A DNA stretch of 64,000 nt from Pelodera strongyloides (taxonomy: Eukaryota; Nematoda; Chromadorea; Rhabditida; Rhabditidae): positions 248,001-312,000 of the forward strand of contig JAANDG010000086.1 in assembly GCA_036852015.1 (NCBI GenBank). The letters are read 5' to 3'. The notes beneath the pieces were generated by a model. The model did no database searches and was not told the DNA's origin. It saw only the letters and a program-made list of their open reading frames with translations. Both the position numbers and the translations under genes were made by a program. This document shows positions 41,149 to 52,820 of the stretch, piece by piece (positions within the stretch are counted from its first letter, which is position 1; each line of letters opens with the position of its first letter).

Positions 41149-41310
41149 CTGCTGCGAAATTAGACTGTTAACTGGTCGGAGCTGTTGTTGCGAATGATGT
41201 TGCACTTTGCGGTGTTCCGCTTCTCGGCGTCTCCTCGAGAACCGTTCTATTTTCTTGGCTTCTGCTCTCCTTCTCTCTGCCAACTCACTTATCACACTCT
41301 CTCTCAACCA
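41149..41310 (-). promoter_or_regulatory. Possible 5' untranslated exon upstream of mab-3
   Basis: This minus-strand stretch is purine-rich, contains no ATG, and ends in a good splice donor (CAG followed by GTGAGG) at 41148/41149. It lies about 1.8 kb upstream of the DM1 exon and could be spliced to the TTAG acceptor near 39373. In one frame it is open and very Arg/Glu/Gln-rich, so it could be coding if an exon with an ATG lies farther upstream. The right border is arbitrary. Confidence 0.3.
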
Positions 41311-41492
41311 CTCGTCTTCTCTCTATATCTTCTCTCTAATAGTGCACTCATTCTACATTTTGTTGCGAAGTGTGTGTGTGTGTTTTGCTCGCCGTGTGTG
41401 GTCCGCTGCTCCGTGCCCAGGCACGGGGAAGTTCCGAAAAAGATTTTCAGACTTGTTCATCAGACGACAATTGAGAAACCCGGGTGTACTCC

Positions 41493-41662
41493 TTAAAGCG
41501 ATATGACAGCCGGTTTTTGGATCTTATATTGGACTGCAAGAATGTTATATGCAAATGTTATACTTTGAAAAATCGTCGGGGACTAACGCACATTATTTGC
41601 AGATGTACACTGGGAATACAGCGTCCAGCATACGTTTCAAAACAGTATGTTATTCCGCTTTA
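41493..41662. mobile_element. A-family TTAA MITE, copy 5 (diverged)
   Basis: Starts TTAAAGCGATATGACAGCCG and ends TTATTCCGCTTTA. Confidence 0.6.
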
Positions 41663-41895
41663 CGGTGCTTGAGAAAAATAGTTTAACGCCGATAGATTAA
41701 CTTCACATTTGACATACGCATCATGCACGGGAAACTTGTATAATGCATATTGATGACGTTATTTCACTATAGTACTAAGTTGTGAGCTTTTCTTCATGGA
41801 AATTTTTCTTCGTGGTTACTAAATTGTATTCGTTGTGATGATTGGATGAAATCTGTGCAACTTATATGACTATTATGATCCCAAGAGCTACAGTA

Positions 41896-42072
41896 TTAAA
41901 GCATTATTTTACCTACTTTGGGGAATTTGCATATGATACGCATATCCTATGTATCCTATGCGAATTTGGTGCCGGAAGCTACGGAATGGCACAAAAAAAA
42001 TTGCATAGGATACATAGGATATGATGCGCATCATATGCAAATTTCCCAAAGTAGTTACAATACTGCTTTAAA
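41896..42072. mobile_element. B-family TTAA palindromic MITE, copy 2
   Basis: Long arms containing GGGGAATTTGCATATGATACG mirror each other around a short centre near 41975. The right TTAA is shared with the A-family copy that follows. Confidence 0.75.
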
Positions 42073-42250
42073 GGGAAATACCGGCCGGTTTTTGAAACGC
42101 ATCGTGGACAACTGCATTCTTATGTATTTATGCGAAGTGGGGTCCAATTGGGGTCTACTTTTTATGCTAAATTATGAGCATTTGCATATGACGCATAAGA
42201 ATGTTGGTGTAGTCTATGCGTTTCAAAAACCGGCCGGTGTTTCGCTTTAA
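42069..42250. mobile_element. A-family TTAA MITE, copy 6
   Basis: Starts TTAAAGGGAAATACCGGCCG and ends GGCCGGTGTTTCGCTTTAA. It abuts the B element on the left, sharing one TTAA. Confidence 0.8.
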
Positions 42251-42970
42251 GCTTTAATTATATTCGTTTTCCCTTATATGATATACAGGTATACTGTATT
42301 GAAAAATAAAACGCGTATAGGTAAAAAGTCGCATTCAATGTGCAAGGAATTACCGAGAATTCGACGGACGTACATGTACATATCCTAATAACCTTTTTTG
42401 AGATACCGTATATTGAATACATGTAATTATTTCCTCTAGAATAGCCACGCTGCAGTTGGACATTTTTCTTACAACGAAAAAGAATTCATAATCAAGGAAT
42501 CTACGTGCTTTTCGGATAATTTTCAACGGCAATTATTCTGAATACATCCAATTTACCTACATGCGCGCTATTGCAAAGAAACTGTTTTTTTTTTCGGTTT
42601 TTATTTATTCTGCAAGCCTTTGCGCACTCAGCGCAAATTGAATTCAATTCAGGTTGCTTATATGTATTTTATATTTATTTGCATTTTTTTTGTTGAAGGC
42701 TTCGGCTGCAAAGATATGTGCAAAGGGAATATGTACACGAATTCGTTGTTGGACGATCATATTCATATTCTGGAAATATTTCATTGGCAATTGTCAGATT
42801 GATAGCATATTTTGATGCTGGAAAAAATATAAATATAAATATGTTTTTTGAATAGTTTGACGTTTGACCTCACCTCAAACTATGGATCATAAACTGGTTG
42901 AGAAATCGCAACATAGTATCGCAAACAGTTATACACAACACTCACACATTCTTTTAGAATCTATCTATAG

Positions 42971-42993
42971 CTCTCTGCATCTCTCTCTCTAGT

Positions 42994-43053
<60 letters not shown>
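42971..43053. repeat. CT microsatellite
   Basis: Long (CT)n run in the intergenic region upstream of mab-3. Confidence 0.95.
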
Positions 43054-43600
43054 AAGCGAATTCGAGGTTTGCATACATTTCCCAATCCGTTCTGAGGGTC
43101 TTTTCCGCACGCACACACAACCATTCAAAGCACAATTCATCTTTTTATAGTCGCGGCGACAAACTGCGGTAGGTCGCGACGTCGCGCGTTTTTTGTCGCC
43201 CTCGCGTCGCCTGCGCTCTGGTCGCCCGGGCACTTTTTTTGCGACTTCCCCCGTCGTTCTGCCGGGAGAGCCAGTTGCTCATGGTCGGAATCTCCCCAGA
43301 AGACGTACTATTTCCCTGGATTCTAGGTCTGGGCTTCATCGGATGCCGTGCTATTTCGTCGGAACAGGAAGGCAACATCTGTTGGGTTGCGAGTGTCAAC
43401 AGCCACAACACATTGGATGGGTTCAGAAGCGGGGCAAACAATTCAGGGTGGTCTGGAAACCTTGGAGGATCAAACTGCAGACTACTCTTTGTTTGAAAGA
43501 AGTAATCAATATCAGTGAAGGTATGGACTATGCGACATCCTTAGGTTCTCATTTATGCTGGTCACGACAGGCCTTGATTTACAGAACATTAGTTCTGAAC

Positions 43601-43705
43601 CCTCCGAAACAGTCCTGACACCGCCATGAATGGTCCTGAGACCGTCCTGAAACCGTTCAGAAACCGTTCGGAAACCATCCTAAAACCGTCTTGAAACCGT
43701 CCTAG
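43601..43705. repeat. 11-bp minisatellite
   Basis: About nine degenerate units of the form CCGTCCTGAAA run through this stretch. Confidence 0.85.
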
Positions 43706-44727
43706 AAAAAAAAGGTGGTCAGAGTGAAAGCTGCCGCGTGGGCGAAGTGTTAGAGTTACGTCGACAAGTTGTGCAACTTGGAAATTCTTGCATCAAAACT
43801 CCCTCTAAAGTGTTCTCATTTGTGGCAAGCATAAAAAGATTTTTTGGTCGCATTGCATTGAGCTAAAAGTCCATGTCCAAATTTGATTAAAACATGGTTG
43901 TACATAAATTATAAAGCTCACAGTATAGAATAAAATTGCCGTGCTTTGCATTTAATAATTATTCAAGATATTGGTCACTAGGTCCCTTATTGGTATGTAT
44001 GTGTCGTAAGGCACTTCATCTTAGGTAACCATTTCGTTTTATGTACACTGTCACTGTGAATTATTGTGCATGTTATTCGTTGTGTTGTTGTTTCGTTACC
44101 TATAAATTATTATTATTAAGTGCTGCTGAGCACGTGCACACATACTACATTCTATCATAGCCCGTCAACTTTTGATCATAAACCGATTCTACGCCAAAAC
44201 CCAATTATGTTTTCTAAACCCATACAAATCTTATTAATTCAGAAAGCATTCACAATTTTCAATAGTAAAAGTGGGCTCAGTGAACCATCTTTTTGCACAT
44301 TCCGTGGAAATAATTAATGTAATTTGTTTGATTTATACCGTATTCCAGGTCTTGGTTTAATGAGCTTGTATATAACCATGACCCTTTCTTATGTAAATTT
44401 CTTTTGCCTTTTCGTATAGAAAGAGACCTACCGCAGAAACGAGAGGCCCTCAAAATTCCAGCTAATTAGAATCTGTTCTCTGTTTTTGAACACCTTGCAA
44501 AAAGAGTTCCATATTTTCTGTTTTATATTGTTCGTACAATCGTACTGTAACGTGAGACTGTGAGGGAATACTGAAATACTGCATACTTGTTAATTTTCAA
44601 TTAAAGAATAAATATATACTAATTACAAAAAGGAGGTTTTTTATTAGCATTCATATCCAGGAAACGGAGCTTTACGGATAATTAGTTAAAAAAAACTATT
44701 CATTCATACATATAGGTCGATTCAAAA

Positions 44728-45040
44728 GGCGCGTTCGAGATGGGGAAAAGGTGGTGGAAGTCCGGAAAAGAACCGTTCGAGATGGAAGCGGAAGCATGCA
44801 GGAAAAGCAGAAAACACTGTAGTGGAATCGTTGTGGGATTATTATTTTTAACGACTGCCGGATCTAAAAATGGTCTGTCCGTTAGAAGTCGACCCCGACG
44901 GTTACGGCTAAATAGTGGAAAAAAAGCGTTTCCACTACCGTGTCTCCACTTGTCCAGCAAGTAAAATTTACATTTCCGGTGCCCATCTCGAGCGGTTCCT
45001 TTCCGGAACTCCACATCTTTTTCCCGCCTGGGACGCGCCT
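44728..45040. mobile_element. D-family inverted-repeat element, copy 1
   Basis: Termini AGGCGCGTTCGAGATGGGGA and its mirror GGGACGCGCCT with GGAAAAAGATGTGG. Internal part shares AGTGGAATCGTTGTGGGATT and CCCCGACGGTTACGGCTAAA with the copy at 51795. Confidence 0.75.
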
Positions 45041-45966
45041 AAAGCGTTCTCTCCTCGTTGACTGGGCAGTGTGGCTTTCTCATAATCGGCGGATAAAGGA
45101 TATTGTTTGCAAATGTCCATTTAGGATAATCATGTTTCCGAAATTTACGTAAAGTGTAAAGTCGTTTCTTTTAATCTATTGTACACGTACACCACTGTTT
45201 TCATTGGTACAATTCCAATTATGCAATTATCCAATAACCACTAATTATCCAATAATCGCTGAATGCTAATTATGTCAAGAATGCTAGTCAAATTACTACT
45301 TTTTTTCATCACTTTGCATCTGTTTTCGAGAAATTACTCGTAAGTAATGTGAAAAGTAAACCCAGCTCCCGTCTCTGATCTCCACTGATAACAATCAGTA
45401 TATGCGTGGAAGGACACATCTATAATCCATCAGAAATCCGCCCGGGATGACCTTTTGTCCCCGGAATGACCCCGGGAGCTGCCCGATCAGGGAGTGGGAG
45501 GCGCCGCCCAGACTAAGATATCATACCCGGTAATCTTTTCTGTTGATTATATGTTTCTATGCAGATTTCACTTGCTAGTTATGCTTTGCGAAAGTGTCGT
45601 GACCCAGAAAACTAGGTCACGGCGAGTTTAAACACTGGAGTTACCGGTGGCTGTGTTTTATAGGTTTTAATCAGAATGTTTATATACAACTAACCAGAAG
45701 GCCATATTTACCATTCAATTCCCCATGGTGAATTCCCCGTCTTTTTCTCTGTGTGTCTCACTTTAGAGTGCTATTTTCTGTCTCCAGGGAATATTTCCCC
45801 GAGGGAATGGGAGTGGTGAATATGGCTCTGAAGATGCTGTCTGCTGCCTCCATAGGAAACGTCCGTAGTCAACATTCCAAAAGTTTCATTCATCTTATCT
45901 CATATAACACGCATAATAATATTCCAGGTTTCAAAATATAGTCGTTTTCATCACCAGCAAACAACA

Positions 45967-48900
45967 ATGTTTTTATATATTTTCATCGCGTTTCTGGCAC
46001 TACTTCATGTTACACAAGTGGGCGCAATGATTATAGGTATTACGATTTTTATATTTATTGATATTATTTATATTGTAATTTCCTCAGCGAAACTGCCCAT
46101 GTAGATTGGTGTTTGAGTTCAAAATGCAATAGTTATGCACATGGATGTCGATCGCCAGGAAAAACCGAGTGGTTTTTCCTTTAAAGCGAAATACCGTCCG
46201 GTTTTTGAAACACAGAGCAACCTGAGTGACCATCATTCTTATACAGCTTATGCAAATGATAAGAAATGATAATAAAAAATCGAGCAAGTTAGCGTAAATA
46301 CGTAAGAATTCAGTTGTCCACGGTGCGTTTCAAAAACCGGCCGATATTTCACTTTATTCTTAAGTTCGATAAAATTCAGGTCAACCAAAGATAACATGCC
46401 TTGGAATGGCTGCAGTAATAGAGCTGGAAATGGACAAGCCCTTTGATGGCCATGTTTATCTGAGAGGACACTACGGTGAGCTAATTTTATCAGAAGTCAG
46501 AAGACTGACAATAAAATCCCAATTTATTTCTTGGAGTTCACCACGATTCTTCGTTGTTATACTCCTGTTAGCAGAGGACTTCACCCGTACACCTTTATTC
46601 ATGGGAGTACAAGGTTTGTTTGTGACATGTTCCGCAGAGGTCCTGAGCACAGGCGACGAGTTCCAGATGACAAATTGCTCGACGTCTTCGGGCTTGGGCC
46701 AGTATGCGTTGTATGAAGCTTACCGGTCTTCGACAGAAAACCCCACCCTAATACCGAGTCCCTTATTCTCATTAGCGCGAAGAACCAGTGACATTCTAGA
46801 GCTTCCTTAGTACCTATACCTTTGTGCTGAAACATTATATTAAAAGTTTGCAATGTTTAGGAAACTCCAACTGTCATAAACGATTCTTCAACGCTTCAAT
46901 AAAACCAAAAGTCGAGTTTGAATTTGACCACTGTGAGATGAGACGGAAACGAGAGGTAATTATTTATGCTTATTTTTCTCATCACCTTTCGTCTCTTTCT
47001 CTCTCTTTCTCTCTCCCCCCTAATTTCTACCTTTACCTCTTTAACTGTCTCTCGCTGTCGACCTTCTTCCCTCTCTTTCTTGGTCAAAAAAAAGCAAAGT
47101 TGGTACCTTCAATGTTACTTGTCAAGTTACAAAGCTTAGCGAAGCGTTCGCGAGATGTTCGCGAGTCACCGTCGGCGTTGTTGATTATGCCACTGCCATT
47201 TTTTTGTTGCTATGGACGCGTTTCTCTATCCACGAGCTTCATATACTTGCGATTGTTATTATTACGCAATTTTCCAGGCAAATCCACGCGGTGTCAGTTT
47301 CAGCGCCACTGTAATCGTTGCTCATCATGCACGTTTGATCACATATAAGGATGCTGCATACGATGTGTGTTATTTACCTTTAATATCGGCTTTTAGTATA
47401 ATGTAGGCACGAACTGACGAACTTTCTTCATAGGTTTTTGGTGTATCTTGCTTAGGAAAGTGCACAAAAAGCGAGTATGTATCGATGTATTTATTCAGGG
47501 AGCCGCCTATGCCCAATACTTTATCCAGGTCAAATGCTTCTATTTTCCAGGTCAAATGCTTCTTTTTTCCAGGTCAAATGCTTTTTCGTCGATAATTCTC
47601 GGCGTGTCGATATCGATTTAAAAGTCAGGTGAGGGTCAAAAGCAAAATTAATCTTTTTCATAACCGTATGATATGATGGGGGTTTCCACGTATCCCAAAA
47701 ATTCGGTGTGATACTGTCAAGACTACCGTATTTGGTATTTCTACACGAAACTGGTTTATATAATATGAAAAATAAAAAAAATATTCTCGTGCAGTTCCAA
47801 AATACTGAAATTTTCACCATACTTAGAAACCCCATTATGTCGACATATTCAGTGTCACTTACGTGTACACATAATATCGTACGCATGCGCTGCGAACTAT
47901 TCTAGGAATTCTATGAGCTGAGATGCACTGTTCTTCCCTGCCAATGAACCATATTATAATATTGAACATGTTTAGTTCCGAGGCGCCTGCAGTCATGGAA
48001 GCGGTTCCTGAACTCCCTTCGTGCTCTTATGAAGTAATCTCCTCGAACGACAACCAGACCACAAGTAAGTATTGTCGTCATCATAAGCTCTAAAAATCGG
48101 GTACATTAAAGGGAGAGGCCCATGAGAATAAAGTTTTCCTCAATTTATTTGTAAAGAATGTCCGGAATTTCAGAAATATTACTGTGAAAACGGCATTGCT
48201 TGAAGCCTAGAACTCACAGAGTTATTCCCCGGCAAAGGGTTCTGCCAGGTACCGTAGTCATAATCAATTCTCTCGCTTTTAGGGTATTCTTGTATTGCAA
48301 AAGCCTCTTTATAGTTGTAGGAATGATCTTTATTCGTTTGACCATTATTATATAGAGAAAGAATGCAAATGAACGAATATAAACCGTAAAAACGAATTTT
48401 GACCTTGCTGACTACGGTACGTAGTCGAACTGTTTGCCGGAGAATAACTCTGCTAGTTCGAGGCTTCACGCAATGCGGTTTTCACAGTAATATTTTTGGA
48501 ATTCCGGGCGTTCTGTACAATTAAATTGAGGAAATATTTTTTCTCATGGGCCTCTCCCTTTAAAGGGACAGGCCCATAAAAGTAAACCTATATTTACGCT
48601 ACGTCCATAGTGACTATCAAGCATTTTTATTACAATATATACAAACTAAATTTCACATTTATTTACCATTGAAAACTTTTTTCCGATGCGCTCTGCTCAA
48701 ATGTATACCGTAGAGCCGCAAATATCCTTGTCGTCAACGCAAATTTATCGTGAAATTATAATGCGATTAAAATTTGCATATATAGCTTTGAAATCTGCAG
48801 TTTTATTGTATACATTTGAGCAGAGCGCATTGGAAAAAAAGTTGCCTAGGGCGAATAATGGTGAAATTTAGTTTGTATATATTGTAATAAAAATGCTTGA

Positions 48901-51161
48901 TAGTCATTATGAACGTATCGTAAATGTAGGTTTATTTTGATGGGCCTGTCCCTTTAAGATAGTAATATATATTTCCCTACACCACGATTCGTTTCACGGC
49001 CAACAGCTCAGTTAGTTTCCGAGGTGTGGCAAAGCAAGGAATAAGTTTCTGTTATTTGTCTACAGGGTGGTCCGAAAGTTTTAAACCCTGAAAGATTTTT
49101 GTTTGAAATGGAATAATTTCGTGTGTTTTCATTGCCACGTAATTTTTCGCACGAATGTTAGTTATACTATTCTCTAAGGCACTGCGAATAACCATGTTGC
49201 TACCTTTACTGCTTGTTGAATAATGCTGTCGGAAGCGAACAAGGTATCCTCTTTTCAGACGAGTGTCATTCATGAACCAACAGAGCCACCAAAACTAGCA
49301 TGAGCTTTGCTAGTCGGTCCAGGATGCCGAAAACTGAAATACTGAAAAATGCTGGATATCTACTAAATCTCTGAATTTATCTCCATTCCAGAATTCGCCC
49401 GCGTGGGCGATTCAGTGATGCACCGTTGGCAATGCGGTGGCCCGAACGCGCGTCCTGGAATGTTCTGCATGCGAGTGCACTCGTGTGTCGCTAGTGATGG
49501 AACTGAGAAGCATCCGGTAGTAGATGCATCCGGGTGAGTATTGATTGATTTTGCTCATTGTTATATTACTGATTATCATGAATTTCGGAAGCATGTTAAT
49601 TTCTTTGAATGTCAGTAGTTTAGTTTAGGCGCAATGCAATAATTGCGATATTGAAAAATAGCTTGGGAACACAGTAAACCGGTAATAAGTACGCTAGGTT
49701 TATGATAATAGTGATAAGGGTAATAATGATAAGACTACGGTGGATAAGCTTAAACTTAAAGAGCTGAGGACCTAGGCTTCCGACACCAAAAGCCGAACAA
49801 AATTTTCAATGTTTCAATTTAGTTGCACCACCGACACGGAGTTGATCCTTCCGATTCACTACCCATCGGATCTGTCGGCCACGGCACTTTCTCGAGTATT
49901 CAAATTTCCCGAAACTGGTGACGTCACATTCATGTGCCAACTTCAATTATCACTCAAATCAGCATTCAATCAGACCTGTCCGGTTGAGTAATTGCCTTTT
50001 TGAATTGCGTTTTTTTGTTCCTGACCTTACATGTTTCCAGAAAATATCTTATTCTTTGTGTATGTTTGCCTCGTTACGACTATTTCATTAAGTCAGGAGT
50101 TAGCGCGTTCTCCGCGTACAGGAGTGCTCAACGGCGGAGTCGGAAGCGTATTTGGTTTGGTGAAAAATAACTGTCGAAAAACTGTTATTGGTCTTCGTGG
50201 CCTCAGGCCCTCAGACGATAGTCATGCCAGTCGTGTGGCCTCCCATTATTTCAGCCCTGCATAGCTCCCCCAAGACTTGGAATTTTGATGTCACCTTATT
50301 GTATATGAGATCTTTTAAGCCGCCCGACTGCAAGCACCGTCTGAAGCGATCCCTCTCATACGCATTCAACAAGGATGTGGCAGAGAGACAGAGAATTAGA
50401 GACAGTTTCGACGTGGAATCGCAGAGGATTGCAATTCTAGAAAGGACGAAGGATGGGCAACAACTAGGACTCTCAACAGGTATTTTTATTTATATTTTAT
50501 ATTTTCCTTTCTAAACCAAGGGACGTGTAGCGTAGCGCTCCAAACCAAAAGCAGTCACCGCGCGGCGAAAGGGAAGATTGTGTGCTGTGCGGCGCACCTA
50601 TCGCGCCGCCCCTTCGCCTATAGGAGCGTCGACGCAAGTAGCGCACCCGCACATGAAGTGTGCGTCCGCCGCGATCTCACTGGTGGACGACGCAGCCTCG
50701 GAGTTTCATCACTGCACGCTTTAAATTTTATTGGAAACGAAATATCCATGCAATTATTTTAAACATTAAAATAGCTGTTGGTATTGATATTGGTGCACTG
50801 CACTTTCTAGGTAACAAACAAGCCCACGTCGGAAAATGTTTCTCAAAAACTGTGCTGAACGGCAAAACTATTTTGGAGGTATGGGGAATTGAACCCCAGA
50901 CCTCTCGCATGCTAAGCGAGCGCTCTACCACTGAGCTATACCCCCAATGAACTTCATTTTTGTGGAGCGCTTGGCATTCTTATCGCAAAATAACAATCGG
51001 CAATGGCAAAATTTTCCCTTTCAGATACGGCTTCACAAGTGCCGAAAATGTGTGCCATTGCTACACCAGCTCTGCTCGGCCTTTCATTGGCTTTTATGCT
51101 TTATTTTGTATTCACTATGTGCATTTTCTTCCAAAAGACTCGAATTCATGTTGATTACTAG
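45967..51161 (+). CDS. Cuticlin-like ZP-domain membrane protein
   Basis: Ten exons (45967-46036, 46380-46475, 46861-46955, 47278-47364, 47573-47628, 47976-48064, 49392-49533, 49823-49982, 50320-50479, 51025-51161) join in frame to 363 residues. Residues 1-20 are a signal peptide. A ZP domain follows (GHVYLRGHYG, FDHCEMRRKRE, VKCFFVDN, CSYEVI, MHRWQC, FCMRVHSC, GCTTDTELILP, VTFMCQLQLSL), with cysteines and spacing of the nematode cuticlin/CUTL family. A furin-type site RLKR at 272-275 lies just after the domain, and a membrane segment spans about 330-352 with a short cytoplasmic tail. Such proteins are cleaved and polymerise into cuticle or apical extracellular matrix. Exon 5 is preceded by a triplicated 22-bp splice-site repeat. 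Intron 1 holds a TTAA MITE, intron 6 holds two, and intron 9 holds an antisense tRNA gene. AATAAA lies at 51198. Confidence 0.92.
46181..46355. mobile_element. A-family TTAA MITE, copy 7
   Basis: Starts TTAAAGCGAAATACCGTCCG, right arm CAAAAACCGGCCGATATTTC. Lies in intron 1 of the ZP gene. Confidence 0.8.
47529..47590 (+). repeat. 22-bp triplicated 3' splice site of ZP exon 5
   Basis: GTCAAATGCTTCTATTTTCC-AG occurs at 47529-47550, again at 47551-47572, and the start of a third copy begins the real exon at 47573. Each copy ends with a TTTTCCAG/TTTTTCCAG acceptor. Confidence 0.92.
48106..48563. mobile_element. C-family TTAA MITE, copy 1
   Basis: Starts TTAAAGGGAGAGGCCCATGA and ends with the mirror TCATGGGCCTCTCCCTTTAA; arms extend well inward (e.g. 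AAACCGCATTG near the middle). Lies in intron 6 of the ZP gene. Confidence 0.85.
48560..48957. mobile_element. C-family TTAA MITE, copy 2
   Basis: Starts TTAAAGGGACAGGCCCATAA and ends GATGGGCCTGTCCCTTTAA. It abuts copy 1 with a single shared TTAA at 48560-48563. Confidence 0.85.
50874..50945 (-). tRNA. tRNA-Ala (anticodon AGC)
   Basis: The 72-nt reverse strand folds as a full cloverleaf: acceptor stem GGGGGTA with TACCTCC, A-box TAGCTCAGTGG, anticodon stem CTCGC/GCGAG around loop TTAGCAT, and T-arm with GGTTCAATTCC. Anticodon AGC reads alanine. There is no intron, and the discriminator is A. It lies in the last intron of the ZP gene, on the opposite strand. Confidence 0.96.
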
Positions 51162-51197
51162 ATTATTTATGGGTGTTTTTGTGTTGTTTTAATTTTT

Positions 51198-51203
51198 AAT
51201 AAA
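51198..51203 (+). terminator. Poly(A) signal of the ZP gene
   Basis: AATAAA 37 bp after the stop codon at 51161. Confidence 0.7.
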
Positions 51204-51794
51204 GCTTTATCCATCGCTGTTGTATGAATTATCTTACTTACTTCAACATATGTATTTGCCTTGTGGATGACAGCGTAAACTTGACAGCGTAACTGTAACC
51301 CTTTGTAGTACACCAAAAGTATGCATTAGATGCATCGATTTGACGTCACTATTTTATCAAGAACGAAAAGTATTTTATCACAGCCAGCGTATTCAAAGAA
51401 TATCTATGTATTTATATAATATGTATGACGTCAACTATGTCGTGTAAGTGTGAGTATGACTATTGTGTCACCGTTATTTGTATAAATAAAAAGCACAACT
51501 TCAAAGACTCATTCGAAGTTAGTGAACTATTCTAATAATGAGTCTATGATCTTTTCGCCAACAATTCGTAGTTAATGCCGGGATACAACTACCACAGGTA
51601 CAGTCCAGCTCCAAAGTGTTGTTGCTAACAAAAGACTCATTTATTGATTCAATTCCCAAAGTGTGCGCTGCTAAACGCTTGTGACCAAAGTGCGCGGCAA
51701 CTGCGCCACGCATTCGCTATGGAATTAACCCGTTTACAACACAAATCAAATAAATCAAGTAAATGTTCGTAGAGCGTAGTTTTGAGCAAAGCTC

Positions 51795-52057
51795 AAGCCG
51801 CATTCGAGTTGGGAAAAAGTTGGTGGAATTCCGGAATTCCCCCGTTCGAGATGGACGCGGAAACGTGCGAGGGCAAGCAAAAATACCGTAGTGGAATAGT
51901 TGTGGGATTATATTTTTGACAACTGCAAGAGCCAAAAATGACGCTTGACCCCGACGGTTGAGGCTAAATAACGGAAAAACATTTACGTTTCCGGTGTCCC
52001 ATCTCGAACGGTGGAATTCCGGAATTCCGCAACTTTTTCCCAACTCGTACGCGGCTT
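51795..52057. mobile_element. D-family inverted-repeat element, copy 2
   Basis: Termini AAGCCGCATTCGAGTTGGGA and the mirror CCCAACTCGTACGCGGCTT; internal sequence parallels the copy at 44728. Confidence 0.78.
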
Positions 52058-52155
52058 CATAGATCGAAAACGATAGAATTTTTGAACGAACGCTGATAGT
52101 GCGTAGTGCGTACCGGTGATTCCCTGTGCGCATATGAATTTCATTATTTTCAGGA

Positions 52156-52203
52156 GCTTCATTGAAAAACGATCAACACTTCAACACGTCACATTGCTTA
52201 ATT
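52156..52203 (+). other. Conserved 48-nt block, copy A
   Basis: Contains AAACGATCAACACTTCAACA then CGTCACATTGCTTAA; identical to copy B in this core. No family gene ends just upstream of it. Confidence 0.6.
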
Positions 52204-52820
52204 TGTAAAGAGTCCCATTAAAATTAAAACTCTTTTTTTTTTCCAATTCTTATTTTAATGAAGGTATTTAGTGCATGTGTGTTATATTCATTTTTATCCT
52301 TTTTGATTAAAATAAAAGTATGATTGTATGATGTGCGTCTGTTCGTGTTCTCAAGTCACAAGTGAAAGGTATTCATATTGACGAGGTTTCGCTGCAACGT
52401 CGTGCCACAACGTCTGCCGTGCTCATGTGGGGACGAGCCAGCGAGTGCTTTCAGGTAACGATAACGCACTTGTTATGCAGTTCTTGAAGTGGGCACGGCA
52501 TGTGCGCCACGAGTGTGCTCTAGGCGCGCGATGCGGATTCAAAAATTCGAAGAAGTACGAGCAAATGCCTAAAACTGAATGATTTGCATACAGTCAAATT
52601 CGCAATCAGTTCTTCATCTCTTATGCATTGTCCTTGCTGTGCCGAGCCTTCGCGTTCAGCTTTGAAAGTTCTTTTATTTGTTATGTTTTATGAAGTGGGA
52701 AAGATTGCAGAAGCTTGGGTTAATTCCTACAACTTTGCATGTCAACTACGTATGTTTGGCATTCGAAGGCCCATTTATAATACGGCGAATACTTTATTAA
52801 TCTGTCATTTTTTCAGTTGA

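Larger units (their letters stand above)
39320..45966. other. Intergenic region between mab-3 and the ZP gene
   Basis: The mab-3-proximal part (39360-39780 and 41149-41460) is GC-richer with purine/pyrimidine bias and probably contains promoter and 5' untranslated sequence. The rest holds TTAA MITEs, a 110-bp minisatellite, a D-family element and a long CT run. A GC-rich patch at 43145-43500 is open in several frames and remains unassigned. Confidence 0.5.
51162..52820. other. Intergenic region between the ZP gene and the membrane-protein cluster
   Basis: Holds a D-family inverted-repeat element (51795-52057), one copy of the repeated 48-nt block (52156-52203) and a GC-rich stretch at 52370-52581 with two short open segments. 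No complete gene was seen. Confidence 0.5.

Noticed and set aside
43193..43618. 141-codon plus-strand open frame
   Set aside because: Overlaps equally open frames on the other strand in GC-skewed DNA, runs into the minisatellite, and has no recognisable motif or splice partners.
46406..46810. 134-codon open frame within the ZP gene
   Set aside because: It reads through the exon 2 donor into intron 2; splicing 46475 to 46861 restores the ZP motif with Cys and MRRKR.
50031..50264. 77-codon frame in ZP intron 8
   Set aside because: No acceptor/donor pair joins it in phase; direct splicing 49982 to 50320 gives the expected ZP end and furin site.
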